From positions 1 through 64,000 of the forward strand of contig WQZG01000007.1 in NCBI GenBank assembly GCA_009780855.1: a DNA stretch of 64,000 nucleotides. Direction: 5' to 3'. A program made the position numbers and the translations under genes. A model generated the notes under the pieces. That model was not told the origin of the DNA and did not search any database. It saw only the letters and a program-made list of their open reading frames with translations. The DNA comes from Treponema sp. GTDB lineage: Bacteria; Spirochaetota; Spirochaetia; Treponematales; Breznakiellaceae. Shown piece after piece: positions 27,348-36,925 of the stretch; position 1 is the stretch's first letter, and every line of letters starts with the position of its first letter.

Positions 27348-28166
27348 ATGCCGTTAAAAATGTTATTTTGCGGTATGAATACCGGAATTTTTTACTGGTT
27401 TGGTTACCGCATACCTTCAAAAGAGCGTTTTAAACTTATCGCCGATACTGGTTTTAAAAATACTGTTCTTTGGTGGGGCGACCAGTTTATTGATACCGAC
27501 GGTCCAAAAGAAGAATTGCCGGACCTGGCCCGGGAAGCCGGACTGTTTGTAGAAAACATGCATACTGATTTTGATCATTGCAACTCATTGTGGGCAGATA
27601 ATCAGCATGGAGAAGAAATACTTGCCCGATATCTTAACAGCGCCAAAGACTGCAAAACCTACGGGATTCCGGCCATGGTTGTGCATCTAAGCAGCGGCGA
27701 CGAACCGCCTCCGCCCAACAAAATCGGCCTTGAGCGTTTAAAACAGATTACCGGAGAAGCCGAAAAGGGAAATATCATCGTAGCCCTGGAAAACCTAAGA
27801 AAAACCGAATACCTGGATTTTGCTTTTGCCAATATTGACTCTCCCAATTTAAAATTATGCTATGACAGCGGACACGAGAACTGCTTTACCAAAAAAGGCG
27901 ATGTCCTGGATAAATTCGGCGGCAAACTGTATTGTCTCCACCTTCACGATAACGACGGGAGCGGGGATCAGCATACCATCCCCGGAAACGGCTCGATTGA
28001 ATGGCAGACCGTGATCGGCAAAATCAAACACAGCGGTTTTGGCGGTTCGGTTACACTTGAAGCCTACAACGATTTTCCGCAGAAGTATAAAAATGCTGGA
28101 GCAGACACTTTCCTGGCGGATGCCTATCGCGCGGCCCGCAGTATAGCGGACAAGCTGGAGAAATAA
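27348..28166 (+). CDS. Sugar phosphate isomerase/epimerase-like TIM-barrel protein
   Basis: 272 residues as given; the ATG at 27375 (MNTGIFYWFGYRIP) matches the usual family start better, but neither has a good SD. Xylose-isomerase-like TIM-barrel motifs: VENMHTDFDH, VVALENL (Glu metal ligand), LKLCYDSGHENCF, LYCLHLHDNDG (His/Asp) and SVTLEAYNDF (Glu). These fit a divalent-metal sugar isomerase or epimerase; substrate unknown. It is followed three bases later by a methyltransferase gene, so the two share a transcript. Confidence 0.82.
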   Translation: MPLKMLFCGMNTGIFYWFGYRIPSKERFKLIADTGFKNTVLWWGDQFIDTDGPKEELPDLAREAGLFVENMHTDFDHCNSLWADNQHGEEILARYLNSAKDCKTYGIPAMVVHLSSGDEPPPPNKIGLERLKQITGEAEKGNIIVALENLRKTEYLDFAFANIDSPNLKLCYDSGHENCFTKKGDVLDKFGGKLYCLHLHDNDGSGDQHTIPGNGSIEWQTVIGKIKHSGFGGSVTLEAYNDFPQKYKNAGADTFLADAYRAARSIADKLEK

Positions 28167-28169
28167 ATT

Positions 28170-29051
28170 ATGGCCGCAGACAATAATATTCCGGACAATA
28201 ATATTAATGAAAAAAGCCGTCTGTTATGGGATGCCATTGCAAACGACTGGGACACAAAAATGGGCATTGACGGCAATGCCTACCACCGCGAAATTATCCG
28301 GCCTGCGACTTTAAAACTGCTTAATCCGCAAAGGGGCGAAGTAATCCTGGACGTCTGCTGCGGCAGCGGTCATTTCGCTGCCTTTCTTGCCGGACTTGGC
28401 GTGCGGGTAACGGCATTTGACTACAGCCCCAAAATGATCGCCTTGGCCCGGGAACGTTTTAAAGACTGCCTGGAAAAGATCGATTTTAAAATTGCCGACG
28501 CCACAAAATATGACGAACTGATGTTACTTAAACCCGGCGCCGGTTTTGACAAAGCTGTTTCAAACATGGCCGTAATGGACATCAGCGATGCGGAGCCCAT
28601 GTTCCGTGCGGTGCACGATCTTTTATTACCGGGCGGAGTATTTGTGTTTTCTTCGGTACACCCCTGTTTCCAGACACCCAACATGGGCAAGTTTGCAGAG
28701 ACAAACGATTACACGGGCGACTTAAAGGAATACACCGGAATCAAAACTACCGAGTACATTAAGCCAAAGACCCACGAAACTTTAGTACTGGCCCATAACG
28801 AAAAACACGCCCTGCATTTCCACCGTCCCTTAAGCGTGCTGCTCCGGATGTGCTTTGATGCGGGTTTTATTATGGACGGAATAGAGGAGCCTGTGTTCAA
28901 TAGGCCGCAAAATTATTATCCTGCTGAAAAGTCTGGTGTGCCCAGCGCGTCAAACAAACTCGGCGTGCCACAATCCGGCGGACCGGCCCGGTTTGAATGG
29001 TACGAGATTCCGCCTTCAATAATCATTAGATTGAAAAAAATTACGAACTGA
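28170..29051 (+). CDS. Class I SAM-dependent methyltransferase
   Basis: 293 residues. The SAM-binding fold starts near residue 50 with VILDVCCGSGHFAAFLAGLG (motif I), followed by VTAFDYSPKMIALARE (motif II acidic residue), KIADATKYDEL and FDKAVSNMAVMDI. LLLPGGVFVFSSVHPCF is the post-motif III loop. It resembles UbiE/Methyltransf_11-type small-molecule enzymes; the acceptor is not known. Probably translated with the isomerase gene upstream. Confidence 0.85.
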   Translation: MAADNNIPDNNINEKSRLLWDAIANDWDTKMGIDGNAYHREIIRPATLKLLNPQRGEVILDVCCGSGHFAAFLAGLGVRVTAFDYSPKMIALARERFKDCLEKIDFKIADATKYDELMLLKPGAGFDKAVSNMAVMDISDAEPMFRAVHDLLLPGGVFVFSSVHPCFQTPNMGKFAETNDYTGDLKEYTGIKTTEYIKPKTHETLVLAHNEKHALHFHRPLSVLLRMCFDAGFIMDGIEEPVFNRPQNYYPAEKSGVPSASNKLGVPQSGGPARFEWYEIPPSIIIRLKKITN

Positions 29052-29096
29052 AAAAAACAAAACCCTGGAACAGCCGGCTTCTTTTTCAGCCTTTCT

Positions 29097-30383
29097 TTAC
29101 ATGCTCACGCCCATGTTTAAACCGTATTGCAGCATACCGGAGTTCATATTGTAGTTTATGCCGAACCCCATGGCAGGCAGGGCCAGGCGGCTCAGATAAA
29201 ATTGTATACTTGCCGAAGGACCGTTATTAAAATCATAGCCGGATACCGGGCCGTAAGAAAATACCGCCTGCCAGCAAGCCTGTACCGAAAGCGTGCCCCA
29301 CCTCATCGTGAACAATGATTTTTCAAGCCCGGCCGAAAACCCCGCGTAATTGCGGGCGACATAACTGCCCGGCAGAATATCTATTTGAGCAGCAGACGGA
29401 CTATCTTCAAACAGCAGGTCTGTACCAAAATCCATAAATGTCCTGTAAGAGGCGCCGCATCTTAAATTCATTCTGAAGCCCGGTAAAAACGGCTGCTGAA
29501 ATACTGCGGCAAGCGACAACAAATGGTATGAAGGATTTACAAGGCCGATTTGGAAGCTGTATTCCAGCGATAAAATTTTCCTTGAAAGCAGGACTCCGTC
29601 CCAGGAACTTGTGTGCAGGGAGAGGGCAGGGGAAAGACCGATCATCATCGCTCCGCTGCGCGGCGGGTTGTATGGGCTGGAGTTGGCTGTCAGGGCAATG
29701 TTTGTAAAATTTACCGCTGCGCCCGCGGAAAGATAGCCGGTAAACGGATACTGCATGCCAAAAGAAGAACGAAGCATATAAATTGAATAACGCCTGGCCA
29801 GGTAGCCGAATTTATCTGTATCCGCGCGGTTGCGCAAACCGCCCATTAAAAAAGCGTTCCATCCCGGCATATTTTTTTTGTTGGGTGTGTGGCTGTACAT
29901 TGCCAGCGCTATCCAGCCGCCTGTTCCGAATGATCCTCCCAGCACCGCCATATCCTGTATGCCCAAAAAATTTGTATCCGTTAAAAACAGGCCAAGACTG
30001 TAACCGCCGTTCCCCCAGGCAACAACAGGGATCGGGAAAATTGACCATTTATCGATTACCGTAATCCGCAGGATTACTCCGCTGTCTGTATCAATTAATT
30101 CTATTGACTGCGGCTCAAGAACATTGGTCTCCCTTACAGCCGCGTTTACCTCATTTAAATCCAGGGTTGAACTGTCGGCGCCCAGGAATTTTTCCAGCGG
30201 GTATTTTGCGATTTCCGGTTTGGTGCGCCACAGGCCGACAAATTCGATTGAAGTAATTTTGCGATTGGGCGTTTGTTGGGATTGCAGCGGCTGCAGGCCG
30301 GTTAATGTTAAAATAAAAAAAACAGCGCAGCGCATCAGAAAGATTGCCCGCACGGTATCGCCTTTTATAAAATGATTATACAT
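29097..30383 (-). CDS. One-POTRA outer-membrane barrel protein (BamA/TamA-like)
   Basis: 428 residues. Translation may start at 30335 (Met17), because a signal peptide MRCAVFFILTLTGLQPLQSQ begins there. After the signal, residues about 40-115 read ITSIEFVGLWRTKPEIA, then VNAAVRETNVLEPQSIEL, which is a POTRA-like beta-alpha-alpha-beta unit. The rest alternates short amphipathic strands rich in Gly, Tyr, Phe and Ser (YSLGLFLTDTNFLGIQDMAV), consistent with a 14-16-stranded barrel. It is shorter than BamA (which has five POTRA units). Function is inferred: assembly or secretion at the outer membrane. Confidence 0.6.
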   Translation of the reverse strand: MYNHFIKGDTVRAIFLMRCAVFFILTLTGLQPLQSQQTPNRKITSIEFVGLWRTKPEIAKYPLEKFLGADSSTLDLNEVNAAVRETNVLEPQSIELIDTDSGVILRITVIDKWSIFPIPVVAWGNGGYSLGLFLTDTNFLGIQDMAVLGGSFGTGGWIALAMYSHTPNKKNMPGWNAFLMGGLRNRADTDKFGYLARRYSIYMLRSSFGMQYPFTGYLSAGAAVNFTNIALTANSSPYNPPRSGAMMIGLSPALSLHTSSWDGVLLSRKILSLEYSFQIGLVNPSYHLLSLAAVFQQPFLPGFRMNLRCGASYRTFMDFGTDLLFEDSPSAAQIDILPGSYVARNYAGFSAGLEKSLFTMRWGTLSVQACWQAVFSYGPVSGYDFNNGPSASIQFYLSRLALPAMGFGINYNMNSGMLQYGLNMGVSM

Positions 30384-30497
30384 CTGCTGTTAAATTTGGC
30401 TTTTGTTGTAATGTTTGTCAACGGCAAAAACCGCCGGAATGATTTTTAAAGCGCTTGGGTGCTTGATAAATAAAAGTAATTACATTATAAAAACATT

Positions 30498-30659
30498 ATG
30501 GAAATGATTGTTCAAAACGATGCGCTTATAATAAAAAGTATAGAAAAAAAACCGCGGAAAGATTGGGATAAAGCTTTCGCCAGGATGTCAAAACTTAAGG
30601 AAGATAAATTATTTTTACCGGATAATATTGACAGTGAAAATTTTAATTGGACCTGGTAA
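30498..30659 (+). pseudogene. Truncated MazE-like antitoxin
   Basis: A 53-codon ORF, MEMIVQNDALIIKSIEKKPR to FNWTW. It matches the second half of MazE/AbrB-type antitoxins: strand 'EMIVQNDALIIKSI', then a toxin-wrapping tail 'PRKDWDKAF', then LFLPDN and an acidic-Trp end. The N-terminal DNA-binding half (usual ~30 residues) is missing, and the frame is closed by a stop 18 bases before the ATG. No MazF-like toxin follows. This is the only recognisable content of the 308-bp gap between the barrel protein and the HAD gene. Probably a decayed remnant. Confidence 0.55.
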
Positions 30660-30691
30660 TGGAACAGTATTCTGAATGAAATGCTTGTTAA

Positions 30692-31522
30692 ATGAAAACC
30701 TTATACATATCTGACCTTGACGGAACCCTGCTTAATTCAGACCAGCGTGTTCCGGAATACAGTGTGCGCACACTCAACCGGTTAATTAAATCGGGAATGA
30801 TATTTACTTACGCTACGGCCAGATCGTTCAGTTCAGCATCGATAATAACCGGCGGACTAAATCTGGAAAATCCCGCTGCTCTGCACAACGGCGCTTTTAT
30901 CATTGATGTTAAAACAGGCCGGATAATTCATAAAAGTGTTTTACAGTCCGGCGCTGTTAAAATTATCGCCGAATTTTTGACGGCCAATAAAATTTACCCG
31001 CTGGTTTATTCATTGGTTGACGGCGCCGAAAAGGTCTCCTGGCTGTCCGGCAAAGAGAACGATGGAATCCTCAATTACATTAGTTCAAGGAAGGGAGGCA
31101 AACGCCTGCGCCAGGTCAATTCCATAGACAGTCTGTATAAAGGCGATATTTTTTATTTTACCTGCATTGGCAATTTGTCTGAACTCCTGCCGGTTTATAA
31201 ATATTTTTCCGGCCTGGATATTTGTAATGTTGTTATGCAGAAGGAATTGTACGAGCCTGAGTACTGGTGCGAGCTTATGCCAAAAGACGCTGACAAGGCC
31301 TCTGCCGCGTTAAAACTAAAGGAAGTTCTCGGCTGCGATAGAATTATTTCGTTTGGCGACGGCCTCAACGACATCGGGATGTTTAAAGTTTCCGATGAAT
31401 GTTACGCCATGTCCAACGCGGCGCCGGAGCTCAAAGAAATTGCAGCCGGAGTAATCGGCTCCTGTGAAGAAGACGGCGTGGCACGCTGGCTGGAAAATCA
31501 CTCGTCGTTGGCTATAAAGTAA
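30692..31522 (+). CDS. HAD-superfamily phosphatase, Cof-like
   Basis: 276 residues. Catalytic SDLDGTLLNSD (Asp nucleophile and acid), TYATARS (motif II Thr region), and GDGLNDIGMF (motif IV) mark a type IIB HAD of the Cof/YidA group, with the cap domain between. Substrate is probably a sugar phosphate or FMN-like compound. It overlaps the 3' end of the convergent GH114-like gene by 25 bases. No lead gene is in close contact, so it may be monocistronic. Confidence 0.88.
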   Translation: MKTLYISDLDGTLLNSDQRVPEYSVRTLNRLIKSGMIFTYATARSFSSASIITGGLNLENPAALHNGAFIIDVKTGRIIHKSVLQSGAVKIIAEFLTANKIYPLVYSLVDGAEKVSWLSGKENDGILNYISSRKGGKRLRQVNSIDSLYKGDIFYFTCIGNLSELLPVYKYFSGLDICNVVMQKELYEPEYWCELMPKDADKASAALKLKEVLGCDRIISFGDGLNDIGMFKVSDECYAMSNAAPELKEIAAGVIGSCEEDGVARWLENHSSLAIK

Positions 31523-32556
31523 TAGGCTTCGACGTTATCCAGATACACGCCGTCAAAGCCGGCGTCAATTATTTTCTTCATGTAGGAATCGTTGTTGCCG
31601 TAAATAATATCCTGCCATTCACTGTCCCTAAAATCAACCCAGATTTCGTCATCGTATCCGGAATATCTTTTTCTTAACCAGTCGGGATTTCCTACATGCC
31701 ATTCGTTTTTCCAGTAATAACGCCAGTTCTCGGCAGAGCCGATGTTGATATAGGCGATCACCAGACGGGTTCCGCCGTCAGCCTTTGTTTTGAGTTGGTT
31801 GATTTCCTGGTAGGTTAATGGTGTGCCGTTAAAAAATAAATCAATTAAAACCACATCGTAATCAGTTTTTTCGATATCGGTCAGGAACGCTGCCTTGCCG
31901 CCGTGTGATTGGTAATTATCCGTACTGATTAAGTACAGGTAATTTTGCGCGTCAGAGAGTTTTGTTATGTCATAGTTGTTCATTGCCGGCTGATCCGCTT
32001 TGGCTGGAATGGCTCCATAACTGTAATTGTTTTTTCGCGGGAAACTGATAAAACCTTTGTTTTTGTTTAAGTTAACGGAATTTAACCGATCTGATTCAGT
32101 AGTCACATAATCGGATACCATAATCTGCATTGTTTTTACCGATTTGTTTAATTCACCGGTAATATCGTCCAGCATATCCAGCCTGTCATCGCCGGATTTT
32201 TTTCTTTCTGAAGCGCTTATTAACTTGCCGTCATCGCTGTAAAACAAATCTTCAATTCCAAGACCGTTGATGGCTTTGACGTATTTTCCGTCACCGTCAT
32301 TGGTTACCATATTGTCTTCTGCCAGCTCAATTCCGTTCTGCGGTATAATAATGAAACCTGGGTTCCCGCTTGTATTTCTGGCGTAATTCGCTATATCAAT
32401 TACAAACTGTCGCATTGCGTCCGGCTGTTCATCTTTCAGGTTGGGCATATCCGGATAATAAGGTCCGCTTATCGGAACGTCAATACAGGTTCCCAGACAT
32501 ACTGCGCATATCGTTATAAAAATTATCGTTATTACGGTATTATGTATTTTTTTCAT
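31498..32556 (-). CDS. GH114-like lipoprotein (endo-alpha-polygalactosaminidase family)
   Basis: 352 residues from the ATG at 32556, where a lipoprotein signal begins (MKKIHNTVITIIFITICAVCLGTCID, lipobox LGTC); a frame extending to 32610 would overlap the promoter of the opposite gene. The C-terminal part (about 180-350) has the TM1410/GH114 pattern: YLYLISTDN, DYDVVLIDLFF, RLVIAYINIGSAENWRYYWKNEW, WVDFRDSEWQDII and GFDGVYLDNVEAY, with the last Asp as the likely catalytic residue. It would cleave a galactosamine-rich polysaccharide, or act on envelope sugar. The first ~150 residues are unlike anything recognised. Confidence 0.75.
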   Translation of the reverse strand: MKKIHNTVITIIFITICAVCLGTCIDVPISGPYYPDMPNLKDEQPDAMRQFVIDIANYARNTSGNPGFIIIPQNGIELAEDNMVTNDGDGKYVKAINGLGIEDLFYSDDGKLISASERKKSGDDRLDMLDDITGELNKSVKTMQIMVSDYVTTESDRLNSVNLNKNKGFISFPRKNNYSYGAIPAKADQPAMNNYDITKLSDAQNYLYLISTDNYQSHGGKAAFLTDIEKTDYDVVLIDLFFNGTPLTYQEINQLKTKADGGTRLVIAYINIGSAENWRYYWKNEWHVGNPDWLRKRYSGYDDEIWVDFRDSEWQDIIYGNNDSYMKKIIDAGFDGVYLDNVEAYYFIANDE

Positions 32557-32631
32557 ATTTGTTAATATCAAGTATACTCCTTTATGGATAAAAAACAACA
32601 TACAGTTCAAAATGGTACAGGGGGATTAAGC

Positions 32632-33231
32632 ATGTTTTCAAATTTTAACATCCAGCAAAAATCTATCTTTGCAGGCAATATCCTTTTTATTGTCTGCTGC
32701 GCCTTCTATCTGGCGTGGTGGATACTGGCTTTTAGGCCGTCCGGCGCAATCACCGGCGTAAAAACCGGCTGGCTGCTGATTCCGGCCTCTGTTACAGGGT
32801 TATTGGGAGTAATTCTGGCAGTGCGCGGTATTATGGCCGCAGCCGCGCAAAGACTATTGATCCCCGGCAGTTTTATCCTTTGGGGCGGCATCGTTTTTTA
32901 CTTTATACTGATGGCTGTTACTGTTATGCTGTTTAAGCGCCAGACTACTACAGAGTTAATTTTGATTGTAGGATGGGCCATGCTGGTAATTGCAGAAATT
33001 AACGCTTTATACGGCATGGGGCTTTTTTCGGGAGGGCTTTCCGCTGTTTTCCTGGCTGTAACAGGCATTTCTCTTTTGATTTCACTTGTCTGTTATGTAC
33101 TATATTACCGTCTGGACGGCGTTGCCGGATATATTGACGGAATGATTCCGTTATTGCTGTCGGCACTTGTAATGGCGGCCATTTCCTGCTTTATAATTAT
33201 TTTGACCAGGAATGCCGGGAGTATAAAATGA
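32632..33231 (+). CDS. Six-helix membrane protein of the envelope ABC operon
   Basis: 199 residues from the ATG at 32632, chosen for the AGGGGG SD before it; an upstream in-frame start at 32584 has none. About six hydrophobic helices (for example GNILFIVCCAFYLAWWILAF, LLIPASVTGLLGVILAV, LLLSALVMAAISCFIIIL), few charges, no known domain. The stop overlaps the start of the LolD/MacB-type ATPase gene (ATGA), so it is part of that transporter's operon and may be an accessory subunit. Function not established. Confidence 0.65.
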   Translation: MFSNFNIQQKSIFAGNILFIVCCAFYLAWWILAFRPSGAITGVKTGWLLIPASVTGLLGVILAVRGIMAAAAQRLLIPGSFILWGGIVFYFILMAVTVMLFKRQTTTELILIVGWAMLVIAEINALYGMGLFSGGLSAVFLAVTGISLLISLVCYVLYYRLDGVAGYIDGMIPLLLSALVMAAISCFIIILTRNAGSIK

Positions 33232-33920
33232 CAGTCGTAAAAGCGGAAAATGTTGTTAAGGATTACGGTTTAAACGATCAAACAGTGCATGCCCTCAGGG
33301 GGGTAAACCTCCAGTTCACAGCGGGTGAGTTTTCTGCCATAGCCGGGCCTTCCGGCAGCGGCAAATCAACGTTCCTGCATCTTGCCGGCTGCCTGGATAC
33401 CCTGACCGGCGGAACCATCACAATCAACGGCCAGGATACAGGTAAAATGAACCGCAATGAACTGGCTTTCCTGCGGCGCAGGAATATTGGTTTTATTTTT
33501 CAGGCCTATAACCTGATCCCTGTGCTGTCGGCCGAAGAAAATATTTCTTTTCCGCTCACTTTGCTTGGTTTTGACGTAAAAGAAATAAGGGAGCGCACAG
33601 CGAAACTGCTGTCGGATGTGGGCCTGGAAGGAATGGCTAAACGGCGGCCCAGGGAAATGTCCGGCGGCCAGCAGCAGCGGGTTGCAATCGCCAGAGCGCT
33701 GGTCAAGAAGCCGGCTCTGGTACTCGCCGATGAACCTACGGCAAACCTTGATTCCAAAACAGGTACAGAGATTCTTGAACTTATGCTGGCCCTTAATAAA
33801 TCCGAAGGCACAACTTTTATTTTTTCGACCCATGATACCATGGTCATGGATTATGCCCGCAGGCTTGTTCGGCTAAAGGACGGCCAAATCGAAAGCGACG
33901 AGATCAAGGAAGGCTTTTGA
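33228..33920 (+). CDS. ABC ATPase, LolD/MacB-type
   Basis: 230 residues with the full motif set: GPSGSGKSTFLHLAG (Walker A), Q-loop IFQAYNLIPVLSAEEN, MSGGQQQRVAIARALVKKP (signature), LVLADEPTANLD (Walker B) and FSTHDTMV (switch). This subgroup works with FtsX-type permeases as mechanotransmission machines for lipoprotein release or efflux rather than import. It is coupled by overlap to the membrane protein upstream and the first FtsX permease downstream. Confidence 0.95.
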   Translation: MTVVKAENVVKDYGLNDQTVHALRGVNLQFTAGEFSAIAGPSGSGKSTFLHLAGCLDTLTGGTITINGQDTGKMNRNELAFLRRRNIGFIFQAYNLIPVLSAEENISFPLTLLGFDVKEIRERTAKLLSDVGLEGMAKRRPREMSGGQQQRVAIARALVKKPALVLADEPTANLDSKTGTEILELMLALNKSEGTTFIFSTHDTMVMDYARRLVRLKDGQIESDEIKEGF

Positions 33921-35650
33921 TGACCCTTAACGGCTTGCGGCAATTAATGAAGATGGCTGTGCGCAGTCTGGCCCGCCACAAGGTAAAAACAATTCTTACT
34001 TCGCTGGCCATAATGGTAAGCGTCGCGGTATATATATTTCTTAACAGCTGGCTGGGAGGCATGGCAATCCAGTCGCGCAGGAATATCGTAAATTTTGAAA
34101 TTGGCGCCGCCAAACTGCAGACTTCCCTTTATTTCGAGAAAAAAGACGAAATGCCCAGTTACGAAAATTTTAAGGATTATGAAATTTACCAAAACGCACT
34201 TGACCGCGAAGGTTATGTAAGCGCTCCCCGGTATACTTTTTCCGGCACTCTGTTCTCTGTGTCGGGATCGGCGCCAATTATGTTTTACGCTGTGGACCCG
34301 GCCGCGGAAAAAGAAGTTCTCCGTTATGTCCCCTATGTGGATTTTGGGCGTTACGTACAAAACGGAAAATTCGAAATTGCACTCGGAACAGTTGCCGCAG
34401 AGAAACTAAAGGTAGGTATTCCTTCGCGTCCGTACAGAGCCGAACTGGAAGATTTGATTTCACAGGCTGCGTCAAACCAGGCAGACATGGATTTTATTCT
34501 TTCGCTTTACGAAACCGCTCCGCCGTCCAAAGATTTTTTTGCGCCGGAAGTAAAAATAATTGAAGGCAACGAGAGGATGGTTCTTAAAAAGAACGTATCC
34601 AAATCCGACCTGGATCGTTACTGGGATCTTGTCGCCGCGTCCGGCCGCAACGATGTAAGAATCAACGCTGTAATCGATATAAAAGCGGTGCCGGATGTTA
34701 TAAGCAGCGATAAATGGGAAGGTGAATTGTGGCCCGGTTTGGCTGCGGAAGACCGGCCCCTTCTGCAGGCCGCTTACGAATACGAAGATTTTATGGACGC
34801 CTGGCTTCTGGCTGCGGACGACGAACAAACACTTAACCGTGTTCTGGATGCAATGGTGCGCTCGGGGTTTTCCGGAGCGGTGCGCCATGTCAACCAGCTT
34901 GTTGACGCCGTAGTCTGCGGCGTTATCAATTCACCGTCGCCCCTTCCCAACGGGAACACCGCCTACATTCCCCTTGATGTGCTGCAGGACGAAGCCGGCA
35001 TGATGCTGGAAGGCGCTGTAACAGAACTGCTTATACGGGAAAAAAATGTTCCCGATTCCCGGCTCCCCGGTAAAAGCGAAAGCAGCGCAGTTATCACTGC
35101 GGCCCTCAAGCGCGGTCTTGCTGACGCAGGACTGACATTGCCGGATTATCTTTCTGTCCATACCTGGATGGAGTATATGCAGGATTACCTTGGTTACGAA
35201 GCGATACAAACCGGAGCTCCGCAGATACTGGCTTTCCTTCTGCTCATATTATCTTTCCTTGGAATTTCAAATACCATTCTGCTTGCAATACTTGAGCGTA
35301 CAAAAGAAATTGGCATGATGCGGGCCATGGGAATGTCAGACAGGCAGATGATACTTACCTATATGATGGAAGCCGGATTGCTTGGGTTAATCGGTTCTGT
35401 AATGGGAATTATCCTTGGCTGCGCAATCAATTATCCGGTGGTCAAATACGGCATCGACTTCAGCGCCATGAGCGACGTTTTAAGCAACGGCATAGGGTTC
35501 CGTACAACAGCGGTTTTCCGCAGTGTGTGGAATGTCCCGGTAATTATCGGTTCCGGTGCCGCAGCGACCCTGCTTGCTTCCTGCATGGCTTTTTTCCCGA
35601 CGCGCCGCGCTGTAAGAATGCCGATCACTGACAGTTTAAGGTTTGAATAA
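33920..35650 (+). CDS. FtsX/MacB-type ABC permease 1
   Basis: 576 residues from the ATG at 33920, which shares its A with the ATPase stop (TGATG). One N-terminal helix (KTILTSLAIMVSVAVYIFL) precedes a periplasmic domain of about 380 residues, and three C-terminal helices hold the FtsX signature: ILAFLLLILSFLGISNTILLAILERTKEIGMMRAMGM. This is the four-helix MacB/LolCE layout. Its partner is the second FtsX protein next door, so the transporter is a heterodimer. Confidence 0.92.
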   Translation: MTLNGLRQLMKMAVRSLARHKVKTILTSLAIMVSVAVYIFLNSWLGGMAIQSRRNIVNFEIGAAKLQTSLYFEKKDEMPSYENFKDYEIYQNALDREGYVSAPRYTFSGTLFSVSGSAPIMFYAVDPAAEKEVLRYVPYVDFGRYVQNGKFEIALGTVAAEKLKVGIPSRPYRAELEDLISQAASNQADMDFILSLYETAPPSKDFFAPEVKIIEGNERMVLKKNVSKSDLDRYWDLVAASGRNDVRINAVIDIKAVPDVISSDKWEGELWPGLAAEDRPLLQAAYEYEDFMDAWLLAADDEQTLNRVLDAMVRSGFSGAVRHVNQLVDAVVCGVINSPSPLPNGNTAYIPLDVLQDEAGMMLEGAVTELLIREKNVPDSRLPGKSESSAVITAALKRGLADAGLTLPDYLSVHTWMEYMQDYLGYEAIQTGAPQILAFLLLILSFLGISNTILLAILERTKEIGMMRAMGMSDRQMILTYMMEAGLLGLIGSVMGIILGCAINYPVVKYGIDFSAMSDVLSNGIGFRTTAVFRSVWNVPVIIGSGAAATLLASCMAFFPTRRAVRMPITDSLRFE

Positions 35651-35651
35651 A

Positions 35652-36923
35652 ATGAAAAATAAAAACAACAGGGGCGGCACAGGAACCCTTATCAAAATTG
35701 CTTACAGGAACATTTGGCGCAATATGCGGAGGACGATCTTTTGTTTTTCCGCTGTCGGAATAGCTGTGTTTTTTATTGTGATTTATTCTTCAATGATTGA
35801 CGGGATGATAAACAGCATTAATGAAACCGTGCAGATTTATGAATTGGGCAACGTCACTGTTGTTTCTGCGCAGTATGATGCGGAAAACGAATATATGCCG
35901 GTGCAGTATCCGGTCTCTGACGGCAAAAGCTGGAAGGATCTAAGCGCGTCGATAAAAACCATAAGCGGAGTACGGGAAGTTTTTCCCAGAATCGCATCCC
36001 CTGCAACCCTGCAGGAAAGTACAATCAAGCACGCTGTCCTTTGGGGCCTTGATATAGAAAATGAAATGAAGGCCAATCATTTTAACATGACTGACCGCAG
36101 CGACGGCCTGCTGGAAGGCCGCTGGCCGGAACCCGGCGCCAATGAATGCGCAATTGGCAGGGTATTTGCCCACAAGTCCGGACTTAAAGTCGGAGACAAA
36201 ATTCCCCTCAAAACGGTTTCCGCCCAGTTTTCCGATAAAATCTGGAGTCCGCAGATTACCGGCATTTTTAATTTCGATTACATCAAGATCGACGAACAGT
36301 ATATCATCGTTGATATTGAACGCTTACAGCGTCTTCTGGTTCTTGGCGAAGGCACACAGTCGCTTGTAATTTTTGCAGACGATCCCGGACAAAGCGGCCC
36401 GATAACGGCTGCGGTCACCAGTCTGCTGGGCAGCGGCAATGTTGTAACCGAGTGGCGGGATAATTACTGGGTTTCGATAATGCAGATAGTAACGCCTATA
36501 TATACAATAGTTTTTTTGGTTTTCCTGATCGTTGCCAGCTTCCTTATTATTAATACCGTAGTGATGATAATTCACGAACGCATAAAAGAAATCGGCATGA
36601 TGGGCTGTCTTGGCATGACCCGTGCCGAGATAGTAAAAGTTTTCTTTTTTGAATCAATATTTCTTGCAGCCTTTGGCGCACTGGCCGGTGTCATACTGGG
36701 CGGACTTATCTCAGGCATTGGATCACAGTACCCGATCCGCATGGGCGATTTGTACGGAAACACCTTCAGCGAAATGCCGTTAAGCAACGCAATTTTTTTG
36801 GAGTTCAATCCATTTATATTATTGCGCGCGTGGATTATGGGTGTGGTTGTGGCTTCGGTTTTTACATTGATCCCGTCGCTCAAGAGCGCTTTTGTGGAGC
36901 CGGTGGAAGCGATACGAAGATGA
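35652..36923 (+). CDS. FtsX/MacB-type ABC permease 2
   Basis: 423 residues from the ATG at 35652, one base after the stop of permease 1; an in-frame TTG at 35643 would overlap it. N-terminal helix TIFCFSAVGIAVFFIVIYSSM, a shorter periplasmic domain (about 225 residues), then three helices including FLIVASFLIINTVVMIIHERIKEIGMMGCLGMTRAEI. The two permeases differ in periplasmic size, as do LolC and LolE homologues and related exporters. A seven-base tandem array follows its stop. Confidence 0.92.
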   Translation: MKNKNNRGGTGTLIKIAYRNIWRNMRRTIFCFSAVGIAVFFIVIYSSMIDGMINSINETVQIYELGNVTVVSAQYDAENEYMPVQYPVSDGKSWKDLSASIKTISGVREVFPRIASPATLQESTIKHAVLWGLDIENEMKANHFNMTDRSDGLLEGRWPEPGANECAIGRVFAHKSGLKVGDKIPLKTVSAQFSDKIWSPQITGIFNFDYIKIDEQYIIVDIERLQRLLVLGEGTQSLVIFADDPGQSGPITAAVTSLLGSGNVVTEWRDNYWVSIMQIVTPIYTIVFLVFLIVASFLIINTVVMIIHERIKEIGMMGCLGMTRAEIVKVFFFESIFLAAFGALAGVILGGLISGIGSQYPIRMGDLYGNTFSEMPLSNAIFLEFNPFILLRAWIMGVVVASVFTLIPSLKSAFVEPVEAIRR

Positions 36924-36925
36924 AA

